This document shows, in pieces, positions 41,190 through 50,196 of a stretch of 64,000 nucleotides of DNA. How positions within the stretch are numbered: the first letter of the stretch is position 1; every line of letters starts with the position of its first letter. The translations under genes and the position numbers were made by a program. This DNA is from Pleomorphomonas sp. T1.2MG-36 (GTDB lineage: Bacteria > Pseudomonadota > Alphaproteobacteria > Rhizobiales > Pleomorphomonadaceae), in contig NZ_CATNLY010000012.1 in assembly GCF_950100655.1 (NCBI RefSeq), positions 434,001 to 498,000 of the forward strand, in the 5' to 3' direction. The notes under the pieces were generated by a model that worked only from the letters and a program-made list of their open reading frames with translations, ran no database searches and was not told the DNA's origin.

Positions 41190-42497
41190 TCACTCGGCCG
41201 CGACGGCCGAGGGATTGTTCGGGTGGGTCGTCCAATTGGCATACTGGGCCGACACCACCTTGCCGGTACGCGGATCGACCGAACCGGGCGCCATGGGCTC
41301 CATGGTGATGCAGCCATCGACCGGACAGACGTTGACGCAGAGATTGCAGCCGACGCACTCCTCGTCCTTCACCTCGAAATGCCTGACACCATCGACCAGA
41401 TGGGTGATCGCCTGATGCGAGGTGTCCTCGCAGGCGATATGGCAGCGGCCGCACTTGATGCAGAGATCCTGGTCGATCCTGGCCTTGGCGATGTAGTTGA
41501 GGTTGAGATACTTCCAATCGGAAATGTTCTTGACGGCGAGACCACGGAAATCCTCGATGGTGGAGAAGCCATGGCCGTCCATGTACTTCTTCATGCCGTC
41601 GATCATTTCCTCGACGATCTTGAAGCCGTAGGTCATCACTGCCGTGCAGACCTGCACGGTGCCGCAGCCGAGGGCGATGTACTCCGCCGCGTCGCGCCAT
41701 GTCTCGATGCCGCCGATGCCGGAAATCGGCAGACCGTAGGTTTCCGGGTCACGGGCGATCTCACCGACCATGTTGAGGGCGATGGGCTTCACGGCCGGTC
41801 CGCAATAGCCGCCGTGGCTGCCCTTGCCATCGATGGTCGGCACCGGGGCGAAGCTGTCGAGATCGACGGCGACGATGGAGTTGATGGTATTGATCAGCGA
41901 CACCGCGTCCGCCCCGCCCTTCCTGGCGGCACGGGCCGGATAGCGGATGTCGGTGATATTGGGCGTCAGCTTGACGATGACCGGCATGCGCGTCGCCGCC
42001 TTGCACCAGCGGGCGACCATCTCGATGTACTCGGGCACCTGCCCCACCGCCGAGCCCATGCCGCGCTCGCTCATGCCATGCGGACAGCCGAAGTTGAGTT
42101 CGATGCCGTCGGCGCCGGTCTCCTCGACGCGGGCGACGATCGAGTTCCAGTTCCGCTCCTCGCACGGCACCATCAGCGAGACGACAAGCGCCCGGTCGGG
42201 CCAAGCCTTCTTCACCTCGGCGATCTCGCGAAGGTTCAGCTCCAGGGGGCGATCGGTGATCAGCTCGATGTTGTTGAGACCGGCGAGGCGACGCTCGCCG
42301 GCGTGGATGGCGCCATAGCGCGGGCCGTTGACGTTGACGACAGCGGGGTCCTCGCCGAGCGTCTTCCAGACCACGCCGCCCCAACCGGCGCGGAAGGCGC
42401 GCTCGACATTATACTTCTTGTCGGTGGGCGGTGCCGAGGCAAGCCAGAAGGGGTTCGGCGACTTGATGCCGAGGAAGTTGGTGCGGAGATCGGCCAT
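41190..42497 (-). CDS. preA: NAD-dependent dihydropyrimidine dehydrogenase, PreA subunit
   Basis: 435 aa. Reduces uracil/thymine to the 5,6-dihydro forms together with PreT. FMN-binding TIM barrel of the dihydroorotate-dehydrogenase type: MADLRTNFLGIKSPNPFWLASAPPTD, GADGIELNFGCPHGMSERGMGSAVGQ (with the catalytic-loop Cys), and ISGIGGIETWRDAAEYIALG. The C-terminus has two 4Fe-4S sites, CIKCGRCHIACEDTSHQAI and CVGCNLCVNVCPVDGCITM. The gene follows preT by 17 bp. Also called pydA in the fused or split enzyme. Confidence 0.96.
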   Translation of the reverse strand: MADLRTNFLGIKSPNPFWLASAPPTDKKYNVERAFRAGWGGVVWKTLGEDPAVVNVNGPRYGAIHAGERRLAGLNNIELITDRPLELNLREIAEVKKAWPDRALVVSLMVPCEERNWNSIVARVEETGADGIELNFGCPHGMSERGMGSAVGQVPEYIEMVARWCKAATRMPVIVKLTPNITDIRYPARAARKGGADAVSLINTINSIVAVDLDSFAPVPTIDGKGSHGGYCGPAVKPIALNMVGEIARDPETYGLPISGIGGIETWRDAAEYIALGCGTVQVCTAVMTYGFKIVEEMIDGMKKYMDGHGFSTIEDFRGLAVKNISDWKYLNLNYIAKARIDQDLCIKCGRCHIACEDTSHQAITHLVDGVRHFEVKDEECVGCNLCVNVCPVDGCITMEPMAPGSVDPRTGKVVSAQYANWTTHPNNPSAVAAE

Positions 42498-42514
42498 GTC
42501 GGGACTCCTTTAGT

Positions 42515-43849
42515 TCAGGCGGAAAGACTGACGTGGATGGACAGGGCGGCACGCTTGCCGTGATCGACGGCCTGGACGGTGAGATCCTCACCGCCGCGCA
42601 CGCAGTCGCCGCCGGCCCAAACATTGGCGAGCGAGGTGCGCATATCCCCATCGACCGCGATGCGGCCACCATCCAGCGCCACGGTCTCTCCGCTTTCGAC
42701 GGGTCCGGAAACGAAGGTCTGGCCGATCGCCTTCATCACCTGGTCGGCGGCAAGGCGCATGCTTCGGCCGGTGCCGGTCAGGCGCCCCGAAGCGTCGAGG
42801 GCCGTCCGCTCGAAGTCGACGGCGGCGACGGCGTTGCCTTCCGACACCACCTGCCTGGGCGCCACCCAATGCAGGATGCGCACGCCGTTCACCTGGGCCA
42901 GCTCCTGCTCGTAGCGGCTGGCGCCCATCTCGGACGGCCCGCGCCGATAGGCGATGGTCACCTCGTCGGCGCCGAGCTTCTTGGCCTGCACGGCGGCATC
43001 CACCGCCGTCATGCCGCCGCCGATGACGACGACACGAGCGCCGACCTCGATGGCCGACTTGTCCTGCGACTGCCGGAGATCCTCGATCCAGCGGACGGCA
43101 TCGACGACACCGGCGCTCTCCTCGCCCTCGACGCCGAGGGCGTTGACGGCCTGAAGACCGAGGCCGAGGAAAACGGCATCGTAGCTTGATCTGAGGTCCG
43201 CCAGCGTGAAATCGCGGCCGAGCGCCTTGCCGCTTTCGACGGCGATGCCGCCAACGCCGAGCACGAAATCCACCTCGCGCTGGGCAAAGTCGTCGGTGGC
43301 CTTGTAGGCGGCGATGCCGAACTCGTTAAGCCCGCCGGCCTTGCCGCGCGCCTCGAAGATCGTCACGTCGTGCCCCTTGAGCGCCAGCTCGTGAGCACAG
43401 GCGAGACCCGACGGACCGCCCCCCACGACGGCAACCTTGCGGCCGGTGGCCGGCGCGCGAATGCCATAGGCGGAGTGACGTTCGAGATAGTGATCGGTGG
43501 AGTGGCGCTGGAGAAGACCGATGCGCACCGGCTTCTCCTCGGCAACGTTGCGGACGCAGGCTTCCTCGCACAGCGTCTCCGTGGGACAGACGCGGGCGCA
43601 CATGCCGCCGAGAATGTTGGATGCAAAGATCGTCTCGGCGGCCCCTTCGACGTTGCCGGTTCCGATCTTTCGAATGAAGAGCGGGATGTCGATCGAAGTC
43701 GGGCAAGCATTGGTGCAAGGCGCATCGAAGCAAAAATAGCAGCGGTCGCTTTCGACAACCGCTTCATGCGCGCTGAGCGGAGGATGAACGTCGGAGAAAT
43801 TCTTACCGTAATCGGCCGCCGCGAGGCGTCCCGCAGAAATGTCCGGCAT
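42515..43849 (-). CDS. preT: NAD(P)H-dependent dihydropyrimidine dehydrogenase, PreT subunit (GltD-like)
   Basis: 444 aa. N-terminal Fe-S domain with CYFCFDAPCTNACPTSIDIPLFIRKI and GGMCARVCPTETLCEEACVR (GltD/DPD-type cysteines). Next an FAD site KVAVVGGGPSGLACAHELALKGHDV, an NADH site ARVVVIGGGMTAVDAAVQAKKLGA, and a terminal NVWAGGDCVRGGEDLTVQAVDHGKRAA. Transfers electrons from NAD(P)H to PreA. First gene of the preTA unit. The region upstream to the sRNA candidate (43850-44280) shows no other gene. Confidence 0.95.
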   Translation of the reverse strand: MPDISAGRLAAADYGKNFSDVHPPLSAHEAVVESDRCYFCFDAPCTNACPTSIDIPLFIRKIGTGNVEGAAETIFASNILGGMCARVCPTETLCEEACVRNVAEEKPVRIGLLQRHSTDHYLERHSAYGIRAPATGRKVAVVGGGPSGLACAHELALKGHDVTIFEARGKAGGLNEFGIAAYKATDDFAQREVDFVLGVGGIAVESGKALGRDFTLADLRSSYDAVFLGLGLQAVNALGVEGEESAGVVDAVRWIEDLRQSQDKSAIEVGARVVVIGGGMTAVDAAVQAKKLGADEVTIAYRRGPSEMGASRYEQELAQVNGVRILHWVAPRQVVSEGNAVAAVDFERTALDASGRLTGTGRSMRLAADQVMKAIGQTFVSGPVESGETVALDGGRIAVDGDMRTSLANVWAGGDCVRGGEDLTVQAVDHGKRAALSIHVSLSA

Positions 43850-44282
43850 GGATGTTGGTCCCGTGGCTGGTGCACAGTAACGACGAAGACAAAACGCTCC
43901 CGTTCACCGGATAGGCCGGTTCGGCGCATCCGATGTCCTTGATCCAACCGTAGTTCAAGGCGCTCAAAATCAGCCCGAACCGGATCTTTCGATTGCTTTG
44001 TCCGCTATTCCCCGGCGGTTTTTCTCCGCCTTCTGTTTCCTTGATCTTTCGGTAAAAAAATAGAGGGGTCAAGGCGCAAATTTGAGCAGAAAGCCGGGGA
44101 CGGAGCCTCTTCGATAAGCGCGCGGAATGGAGCGCGCCCAATCCTGGATGCGGAGATATCGTTCAAGTCGCGGGAGGACATGCCGGGCGACACTCGTATG
44201 TCGGATGGGGACGCCACGAAGACGCAACGCTGCGGCAAACGGGCATGCTGCTTACCGGAAGCAGTTTGATTGGCATCAGGAC

Positions 44283-44306
44283 AAAAAAAGAGGGCTTGCG
44301 CCCTCT
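44283..44306 (-). terminator. rho-independent terminator of the sRNA candidate
   Basis: AGAGGGC-TTGC-GCCCTCT, a perfect 7-bp stem, with A7 at 44283-44289 (U7 on the minus-strand transcript). Confidence 0.85.
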
Positions 44307-44388
44307 AGTTGTTTGGACCGCTAGTCCGCGAAACCGCGGAAAGGGGCTACTAACCCCGCGACGAGTTGAGCCAGCAACGTTGTCGCAA
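44283..44388 (-). ncRNA. candidate small RNA with four hairpins
   Basis: Minus-strand order: GCGAC-AAC-GTTG / CAAC-TC-GTCGC, then GGGG-TTAGTAG-CCCC, then TCCGCG-GTTT-CGCGGA, and finally a perfect terminator AGAGGGC-GCAA-GCCCTCT with seven T. A -10-like TATCAT (44394-44399) lies about six bases before the proposed 5' end. A TTGACG (44423-44428) is too far away (23 bp) to be an ideal -35. No reading frame of interest crosses it. The neighbours preT and trpE are separately transcribed, so the terminator needs its own transcript or a very long trpE 3' UTR. Confidence 0.5.
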
Positions 44389-44406
44389 TTTTTATGATAG
44401 CGCGTC

Positions 44407-44734
44407 GCTCGCAATCTTCCAGCGTCAAAAGGTGTCGTGCCCCTATTTTCGCCTACAACAAAGCAGAAACATTCAAATCTCCATACAAGTGCGACTTCCT
44501 TGCAACAGACCACATTTCAGCGTCCCAGCGCTGCATATTTCATTTATATCATTGATATATAATAGCTTTATCTACATCACAGCCTGTCTGCATACTAGGA
44601 ACCATTCCTAAGTAGGCATTAATGCCGACCTATCCACGTCGTTCGCGTCGCACTGGAGCACCGGTTGTGATGCTCCAGCGCGACACATGCTTAATTGGGT
44701 GCGTGCCATTGGACGATCATCGAAGGCAGCCCTC
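44407..44734. other. AT-rich spacer downstream of trpE
   Basis: No gene seen. Contains a 14-bp hairpin at 44647-44684 (GTCGC-A-CTGGAGCA with TGCTCCAG-C-GCGAC) about 50 bp after the trpE stop, without a T-tract, and a perfect palindrome GGCATTAATGCC at 44616-44627. AT content between 44430 and 44600 is far above the genome norm. Confidence 0.5.
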
Positions 44735-46945
44735 CTATTGGGCGTCCCCCTTGAAACGAACTAAACCCTGGATAGCATTCTCGATGATCACATGGCCGGC
44801 ATCCGCCGACAACGACATGATCGATTCGGGATGGAACTGTACGGCGGCAAAGGGTTCGCTTCGGTGCTCGATGGCCATGATCACCCCATCGTCGGTGTCC
44901 GCCGTCACGCGGAACGCATCGGGCAACAGGGCCCGGTCGGCGTGGAGCGAGTGGTAGCGACCGATGACGATCTCGGACGGCAATCCCTTAAACAGCAAAG
45001 AGTTCGGGGACACCGCGATCTTCGACGGTTTGCCGTGATAGGGGATCGCGAGCTGCGCCAACTTGCCGCCGAAGGCCTCCACCATCGCCTGAAGGCCGAG
45101 ACAGACGCCGAACACCGGAAGACCGAGCTGGCGCGCCGCCGCGATCGTCCGCGCGCACTGGAAATCGGACGGGTTTCCAGGCCCGGGCGACATGACGAGG
45201 AGATCGGGCTTCTCGGCAGCGATCAGAGCCGTATCGATGCCTTTTCCCTTGGAGGCACGCAGCGTCTTCACCTCGGCGCCGGTCTGCCGGAAATAGTTGG
45301 CCAGCGTGTGGACGAAACTGTCTTCGTGGTCGACCAGAACGATGCGCGTGCCCGAGCCGATCGCCTCACGCGCCACCGACGCGGCGGCGACCGGGGCGGT
45401 TCCGGCCTCGCGGATGGCGGCAATCAGCGCCGAAGCCTTGAGTTCGGTTTCCTTCTCCTCGTCCTCGGGCACCGAGTCATAGAGCAGCGTCGCGCCGGCG
45501 CGCACCTCGGCGATGCCGTCCTTGAGGCGGATCGTCCGGAGCGTCAGGCCGGTGTTGACGTCGCCGTTCATCAGGAAGGCGCCGACGGCTCCACCGTACC
45601 AGGCACGGCAGCTCTTCTCGTTGTCCTCGATGAACTGCATGGCCCACAGCTTGGGCGCGCCGGTCACCGTCACCGCCCAGGCGTGGCTCAGGAAGGCATC
45701 GAGACCATCCATGCCATCGCGCAGCCGACCCTCGATGTGGTCGACGGTATGAATGAGGCGCGAGTACATCTCGATCTGGCGGCGGCCGATGACGCGCACA
45801 GATCCCGGCTCGCAGATGCGGCTCTTGTCGTTGCGATCGACGTCCGAGCACATGGTCAGTTCGGCTTCGTCCTTCTTGGAGTTGAGCAGAATGCGGATCT
45901 GCTCCTCGTCCTCGATGGCGTTGCGGCCGCGCCGGATGGTGCCCGAGATCGGGCAGGTTTCGACGCGCTTGCCGTTGGTGACGCGCACGAACATCTCGGG
46001 GCTGGCGCCGATCAGATACTCGGACGCACCGAGATTGAACATGAAGCCGAAGGGCGCCGGATTGATCTGCTGCAGGCGGCGGGCGATGGCCGACGGCGGC
46101 GAGGACGGCTTCTCGTAGAACACCTGGCCCGGCACCACCTCGAAGAGGTCGCCGCGCTTGAAATACTCCACCGCCTTGCTGACGGATGCCGCGTATTCGC
46201 CGGGCTGGTGATCGCCGCGTCCCGGATCGCGGTCAGCCTCCTTGAAGGGCTGCGGTGCGCCGTCGCGCGGCAGGCCGACGGTCAGCCGCCCCTCGACGAC
46301 GAAGTCGTAGGAATAGACGGTGGCGGCGGCACGGTGGTGGTCGACAACGACGATCTCGTCGGGGAAATAGAGCACGAGGTCGCGCTGATCGTCGGGCCGC
46401 GGCAGCTTGAAGTCGACGCTGTCGAACTGGAAGGCGAGATCGTAGCCGAAGGCGCCCCAGAGGCCGAGCTTGTCGTCCTCGGGCGTCGCAAACTTTGCGA
46501 TGATGCGGCGAAGCACGGAGAAGACCGAGGGCTGGCGCGAACGATCTTCCTCGGCAAAACCACCTTCGGGCGTGGTCACCTCAAGCGAGATCAGCGCATC
46601 GTCGACGCTGAGGGAAAGAAGATCCGGGCCGCGCACGGCAGCGACGAAAGCGGGGAGAAGAATGCGGCCGCGTGCGTTGAGCGCCTCGATGGTCACCTTT
46701 CGACCACGGGCGGTGATTGCCACCGGCGGGTCGACAAACGCGATGTCCCAGCGCGAGTAGCGGCCCGGGAACTCGTAGTTGGACGACAGCACGGCGCCGC
46801 GCCGCGTATCGAGCTTGTCGAAATAGCCAGATATCGCCGTCTTGTAGTGGTCGGGTCGGGCGCTACGCGCCACCTCCACACCGCCGGCCGTGACGAAGGA
46901 TTCTCTTTTGCCGGACAAGCCGGCCTCGGTTTCGCTGTTGACCAT
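44735..46945 (-). CDS. trpE: fused anthranilate synthase TrpE-TrpG
   Basis: 736 aa from ATG 46945 (GGGGAG seven bases upstream; a GTG lies at 46966). The N-terminal ~520 residues form component [95 protein letters not shown], and [20 protein letters not shown]. The C-terminal component II is a class I glutamine amidotransferase: [12 protein letters not shown], nucleophile Cys in [17 protein letters not shown], His/Glu in VQFHPESIM. Converts chorismate and glutamine to anthranilate. The trpE(G) fusion is typical of rhizobia. Controlled by the trpL attenuator just upstream. Confidence 0.97.
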   Translation of the reverse strand: MVNSETEAGLSGKRESFVTAGGVEVARSARPDHYKTAISGYFDKLDTRRGAVLSSNYEFPGRYSRWDIAFVDPPVAITARGRKVTIEALNARGRILLPAFVAAVRGPDLLSLSVDDALISLEVTTPEGGFAEEDRSRQPSVFSVLRRIIAKFATPEDDKLGLWGAFGYDLAFQFDSVDFKLPRPDDQRDLVLYFPDEIVVVDHHRAAATVYSYDFVVEGRLTVGLPRDGAPQPFKEADRDPGRGDHQPGEYAASVSKAVEYFKRGDLFEVVPGQVFYEKPSSPPSAIARRLQQINPAPFGFMFNLGASEYLIGASPEMFVRVTNGKRVETCPISGTIRRGRNAIEDEEQIRILLNSKKDEAELTMCSDVDRNDKSRICEPGSVRVIGRRQIEMYSRLIHTVDHIEGRLRDGMDGLDAFLSHAWAVTVTGAPKLWAMQFIEDNEKSCRAWYGGAVGAFLMNGDVNTGLTLRTIRLKDGIAEVRAGATLLYDSVPEDEEKETELKASALIAAIREAGTAPVAAASVAREAIGSGTRIVLVDHEDSFVHTLANYFRQTGAEVKTLRASKGKGIDTALIAAEKPDLLVMSPGPGNPSDFQCARTIAAARQLGLPVFGVCLGLQAMVEAFGGKLAQLAIPYHGKPSKIAVSPNSLLFKGLPSEIVIGRYHSLHADRALLPDAFRVTADTDDGVIMAIEHRSEPFAAVQFHPESIMSLSADAGHVIIENAIQGLVRFKGDAQ

Positions 46946-46994
46946 CGCAATCTCCCCTGTCGCCACTCAGAGAGACCGCCTAGGACACCTCAAC

Positions 46995-47028
46995 AAAAAG
47001 GGCCGGTCCGGTCTCCCGGAGCAGCCCT
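46995..47028 (-). terminator. trp attenuator terminator
   Basis: Minus strand: AGGGCTGCTCCGG-GAGA-CCGGACCGGCCCT pairs at 12 of 13 positions (one C-C mismatch, one G-U) and runs into TTTTT. It lies 44 bp after the trpL stop and 50 bp before trpE, as expected for transcription attenuation. Confidence 0.88.
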
Positions 47029-47072
47029 CGCTCATTTCGTCCCATCTGGACACACCGCGTCGGCCGCTCTCT

Positions 47073-47123
47073 TTAAGAGAAGCGCCACCACCACGAAGCG
47101 TTCAGGGCGACAAAACCGTTCAT
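47073..47123 (-). CDS. trpL: trp operon leader peptide
   Basis: 16 codons: MNGFVALNASWWWRFS, with three consecutive Trp codons at 47085-47093. Ribosome stalling there when charged tRNA-Trp is low would prevent the attenuator at 46995-47028 from forming. There is no Shine-Dalgarno; the A of ATG lies seven bases after the -10 element, so the mRNA probably starts at or next to the AUG. In Sinorhizobium meliloti the trpL transcript is likewise leaderless, and its attenuated RNA (rnTrpL) and peptide act in trans. Too short for ordinary gene finders. Confidence 0.92.
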   Translation of the reverse strand: MNGFVALNASWWWRFS

Positions 47124-47130
47124 GCCTTCT

Positions 47131-47159
47131 CCCATAGGCGAAGCGCGCGAGCTTGTAAA
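47131..47159 (-). promoter_or_regulatory. trp promoter
   Basis: Minus strand: TTTACA (47154-47159), 17-bp spacer, TATGGG (47131-47136), then seven bases to the trpL ATG. Confidence 0.7.
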
Positions 47160-47298
47160 GAAGATCAACATCGCGAGACATTCGCAAAGAGGAGTTTGCA
47201 TTTCCGCCGTTCGATCTTACAACCCTTGCATCGCCGGCCATCGTCGGCCACCCGATTTCGGCGTTTTGCGCCGCATGCTTCGACAATAGGTTGCGCCC

Positions 47299-49944
47299 GT
47301 GTCCCAGGAATCCTCCCCCATCATTCGTCTCGCCGACTACAAGCCCACCCCTTACGCCATCGACAAGGTCGACCTCGACTTCGACCTGACGACCGAAGCG
47401 ACCCTGGTGGCCACGACGCTGGCCATCTCGCCGCGCGCCGGCACCTTCGGCGAGCCGCTCGTCCTCAATGGCGACGAACTGACCCTCGTTCGCGTGGTGA
47501 TCGACGGCAAGGACCTGTCGGAGGACGAGTATGAGGCCAGCCCAAGCCAGTTGACCGTCAAGGTACCGCCCAACGGCGCCTTCCATCTGGAGATGACGAC
47601 GCGTCTCGATCCGGCGGCCAACACCAAGCTGATGGGCCTCTATCGCTCGTCCGGCACCTGGTGCACCCAGTGCGAGGCCGAAGGCTTCCGCCGCATCACC
47701 TATTATTACGACCGGCCGGACGTGCTCAGCGTGTTCACGGTGAAGATCACCGCGCCGAAAACCGAGGCGCCGATCCTTCTTTCCAACGGCAACCCGGTGT
47801 CGTCGGGCGACCTCGATGACGGCAAGCACTTCGCCGTCTGGCACGATCCCTGGCCGAAGCCGAGCTATCTGTTCGCGCTGGTCGCCGGCGACCTCGACGC
47901 CTTCGAGGGCGACTTCACGACGATGAACGGCCGCAAGGTGAAGCTCGCCGTCTACGTCGAGAAGGGCAACGCGCCGAAGGCGGCCTATGCCATGGACTCG
48001 CTCAAGCGCTCCATGAAGTGGGACGAGGATGTGTTCGGCCGCGAGTATGATCTCGACGTGTTCAACGTGGTGGCCGTGTCCGACTTCAACATGGGCGCGA
48101 TGGAGAACAAGGGCCTCAACGTCTTCAACGACAAATACGTGCTGGCCGATCCGGAGATCGCCACCGACGCCGACTATGCCGGCATCGAGGCGGTGATCGC
48201 CCACGAATATTTCCACAACTGGACCGGCGACCGCATCACCTGTCGCGACTGGTTCCAGCTCTGCCTCAAGGAAGGCCTCACCGTCTTCCGCGACCAGGAG
48301 TTTTCGTCCGACATGCGCTCGCGGGCGGTGAAGCGCATCTCTGACGCCCGCCTGCTCAGGAGCCAGCAGTTCCCCGAGGACGGCGGCCCGCTCGCCCATC
48401 CGGTGCGCCCCGAGCAGTACAAGGAAATCAACAACTTCTACACGGCGACCGTCTACGAGAAGGGCGCCGAGGTGATCCGCATGCTGAAGACGCTGATCGG
48501 CGGCGACGCCTTCGCGCGCGGCATGGATCTCTATTTCAGCCGGCATGACGGCGAAGCCGCCACCATCGAGCAGTTCATCGCCTGCTTCGCCGAGGCATCT
48601 GGCCGCGATCTCGAACCCTTCATGGTCTGGTACCGGGAAGCCGGCACGCCGGTCGTCACCGTCGAGGAGAGTTGGGACGAGGCGTCGCGGCGCTTCACCC
48701 TGACGCTGACGCAGGAGACGCCGGCGACGCCCGGCCAGCAGACGAAGAAGCCGCGCGTCATTCCGGTGCGCTTCGGCCTCGTCGGCCCCGATGGCGGGGA
48801 CATGCGGCCGTCGAGCATCGCCGGGGCCGAGGTGAACGGCGACACGCTGATCCTGACGCAGCCCTCGCATACCGTCACCTTCGAGAGGCTGGCGTCGCGC
48901 CCGGTGCCGTCGCTGTTCCGCGGCTTCTCGGCGCCGGTCAAGGTGCGGCAATCGCTCTCGTCCGCCGACCTCATCTTCCTGCTCGCCAACGACACCGACA
49001 GCTTCAACCGCTGGCAGGCCGGCACGACGCTGGCCATGACGGCGCTGGTCAAGGCAACGCAACAGGTGCGCGCCGGGCAGGCACCCAGCTTCGAGCTGGC
49101 GCCGATCGACGCGCTCGGCGCCCTTCTCGACGGTCCAGCCCTGGATGCCGCCTTCAAGGCACTGCTGATCGCCGTCCCCAGCGAGAACGACGTCGCCCGC
49201 GAAGTGGCCGAGAATGTCGATCCGGACGCGGTGGCGACCGCCCACCAGGCCTATCGGCGCACCATCGCCGACCGGCTCGGAGCGCGCCTCCAGGCGATCG
49301 TCGAAGCCGACGCCGCCGCTGCCGGGCAGCCTTACGTGCCGGATGCGGCCGGCGCCGGCCGCCGGGCGCTTGCCAACACGGCGCTCGATCTCCTGTCGAT
49401 CACCGGCTCGCACGAGACCATGGCGCTGGTGCGCCGGCGTTTCGAGACGGCGACCAACATGACCGACCGCATGGCGGCCCTGACGATCCTCGTCCATCGC
49501 GGAGACGCGGGCGCCGAGGCGGCGCTTGCCACCTTCTTCGAGCGCTTCGGCAATGTGCCCCTGGTCGTCGACAAGTGGCTGTCGGCGCAGGCGTCGGCAC
49601 CGCTCCCCAACACGCTTGACAAGGTCATGGCGCTGACGCAGCACCCGGCCTTCTCCTTCGGCAACCCGAACCGCGTGCGCGCCCTGGTCGGTGCCTTCGC
49701 CACCTCGAACCCCACCCAGTTCGGGCGGGCGGACGGCAAGGGCTTCGGCTTCGTCTCGAACATCATCTCGCGGCTCGATGCGGCCAACCCGCAGCTCGCC
49801 GCACGGCTGCTCGTCACCTTCCGGTCCTGGCGTTCCTATGAACCGAAGCGGCGGGCCCTCGCCGAAACGGCCCTGCGCTCGATCCAGATCAAGGAGCAGC
49901 TGTCGCGCGACGTCGCCGACATCCTGGAGCGGACCCTGGCCTGA
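47299..49944 (+). CDS. pepN: aminopeptidase N (M1 family)
   Basis: 881 aa from GTG 47299, full length. Releases N-terminal amino acids from peptides in the cytoplasm. Exopeptidase motif in SDFNMGAMENKGLNVF; zinc site VIAHEYFHNWTGDRITCRDWFQLCLKEGLTVFRDQEF (HExxH and Glu 19 on), and the catalytic Tyr region YTATVYEKGAEVIRM. The N-terminal block LMGLYRSSGTWCTQCEAEGFRRITYYYDRPDVLS is characteristic of proteobacterial PepN. Divergent from trpL with about 140 bp between the trp promoter and the GTG. Confidence 0.96.
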   Translation: MSQESSPIIRLADYKPTPYAIDKVDLDFDLTTEATLVATTLAISPRAGTFGEPLVLNGDELTLVRVVIDGKDLSEDEYEASPSQLTVKVPPNGAFHLEMTTRLDPAANTKLMGLYRSSGTWCTQCEAEGFRRITYYYDRPDVLSVFTVKITAPKTEAPILLSNGNPVSSGDLDDGKHFAVWHDPWPKPSYLFALVAGDLDAFEGDFTTMNGRKVKLAVYVEKGNAPKAAYAMDSLKRSMKWDEDVFGREYDLDVFNVVAVSDFNMGAMENKGLNVFNDKYVLADPEIATDADYAGIEAVIAHEYFHNWTGDRITCRDWFQLCLKEGLTVFRDQEFSSDMRSRAVKRISDARLLRSQQFPEDGGPLAHPVRPEQYKEINNFYTATVYEKGAEVIRMLKTLIGGDAFARGMDLYFSRHDGEAATIEQFIACFAEASGRDLEPFMVWYREAGTPVVTVEESWDEASRRFTLTLTQETPATPGQQTKKPRVIPVRFGLVGPDGGDMRPSSIAGAEVNGDTLILTQPSHTVTFERLASRPVPSLFRGFSAPVKVRQSLSSADLIFLLANDTDSFNRWQAGTTLAMTALVKATQQVRAGQAPSFELAPIDALGALLDGPALDAAFKALLIAVPSENDVAREVAENVDPDAVATAHQAYRRTIADRLGARLQAIVEADAAAAGQPYVPDAAGAGRRALANTALDLLSITGSHETMALVRRRFETATNMTDRMAALTILVHRGDAGAEAALATFFERFGNVPLVVDKWLSAQASAPLPNTLDKVMALTQHPAFSFGNPNRVRALVGAFATSNPTQFGRADGKGFGFVSNIISRLDAANPQLAARLLVTFRSWRSYEPKRRALAETALRSIQIKEQLSRDVADILERTLA

Positions 49945-49961
49945 CGGCCGTTTTTCCCAGA

Positions 49962-50007
49962 CATCCCCTCCCCCATATCTCCTGTGGAGGAGGGCCGGGA
50001 GGGGATG
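49962..50007. other. large hairpin after pepN
   Basis: CATCCCCTCCC pairs perfectly with GGGAGGGGATG (11 bp) around an inner CTCC-TGT-GGAG. It lies 17 bp after the pepN stop and lacks a T-tract, so it may be an mRNA-stabilising or rho-dependent end. A second hairpin, TCCTGCC-N9-GGCAGGA, is at about 50042-50064. Confidence 0.5.
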
Positions 50008-50110
50008 ACAAACCGAAAGGATGCGCGCTTGACACCTCGAATCCTGCCACCGGATTCGGCAGGAATGTCACACGGCACCCCATTCGGCCGCGACGATTCA
50101 AAAAGAAGAT

Positions 50111-50126
50111 TCAACGCTCGTTAACC
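50111..50126 (+). promoter_or_regulatory. CtrA-box-like site before pleC
   Basis: TTCA-ACGCTCG-TTAAC matches the TTAA-N7-TTAAC CtrA motif with one mismatch, 70 bp before the kinase start. Binding is inferred. Confidence 0.4.
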
Positions 50127-50196
50127 TATGGACAGAGCGATTCCCGATGATTCAAACTGCCCGTGATTCGGGGGTTGTTTCGCGTTCCCCAACAAC

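Noticed and set aside
47032..49644. 870-codon minus-strand open frame
   Set aside because: Lies across pepN in antisense and overlaps trpL; no family motifs.
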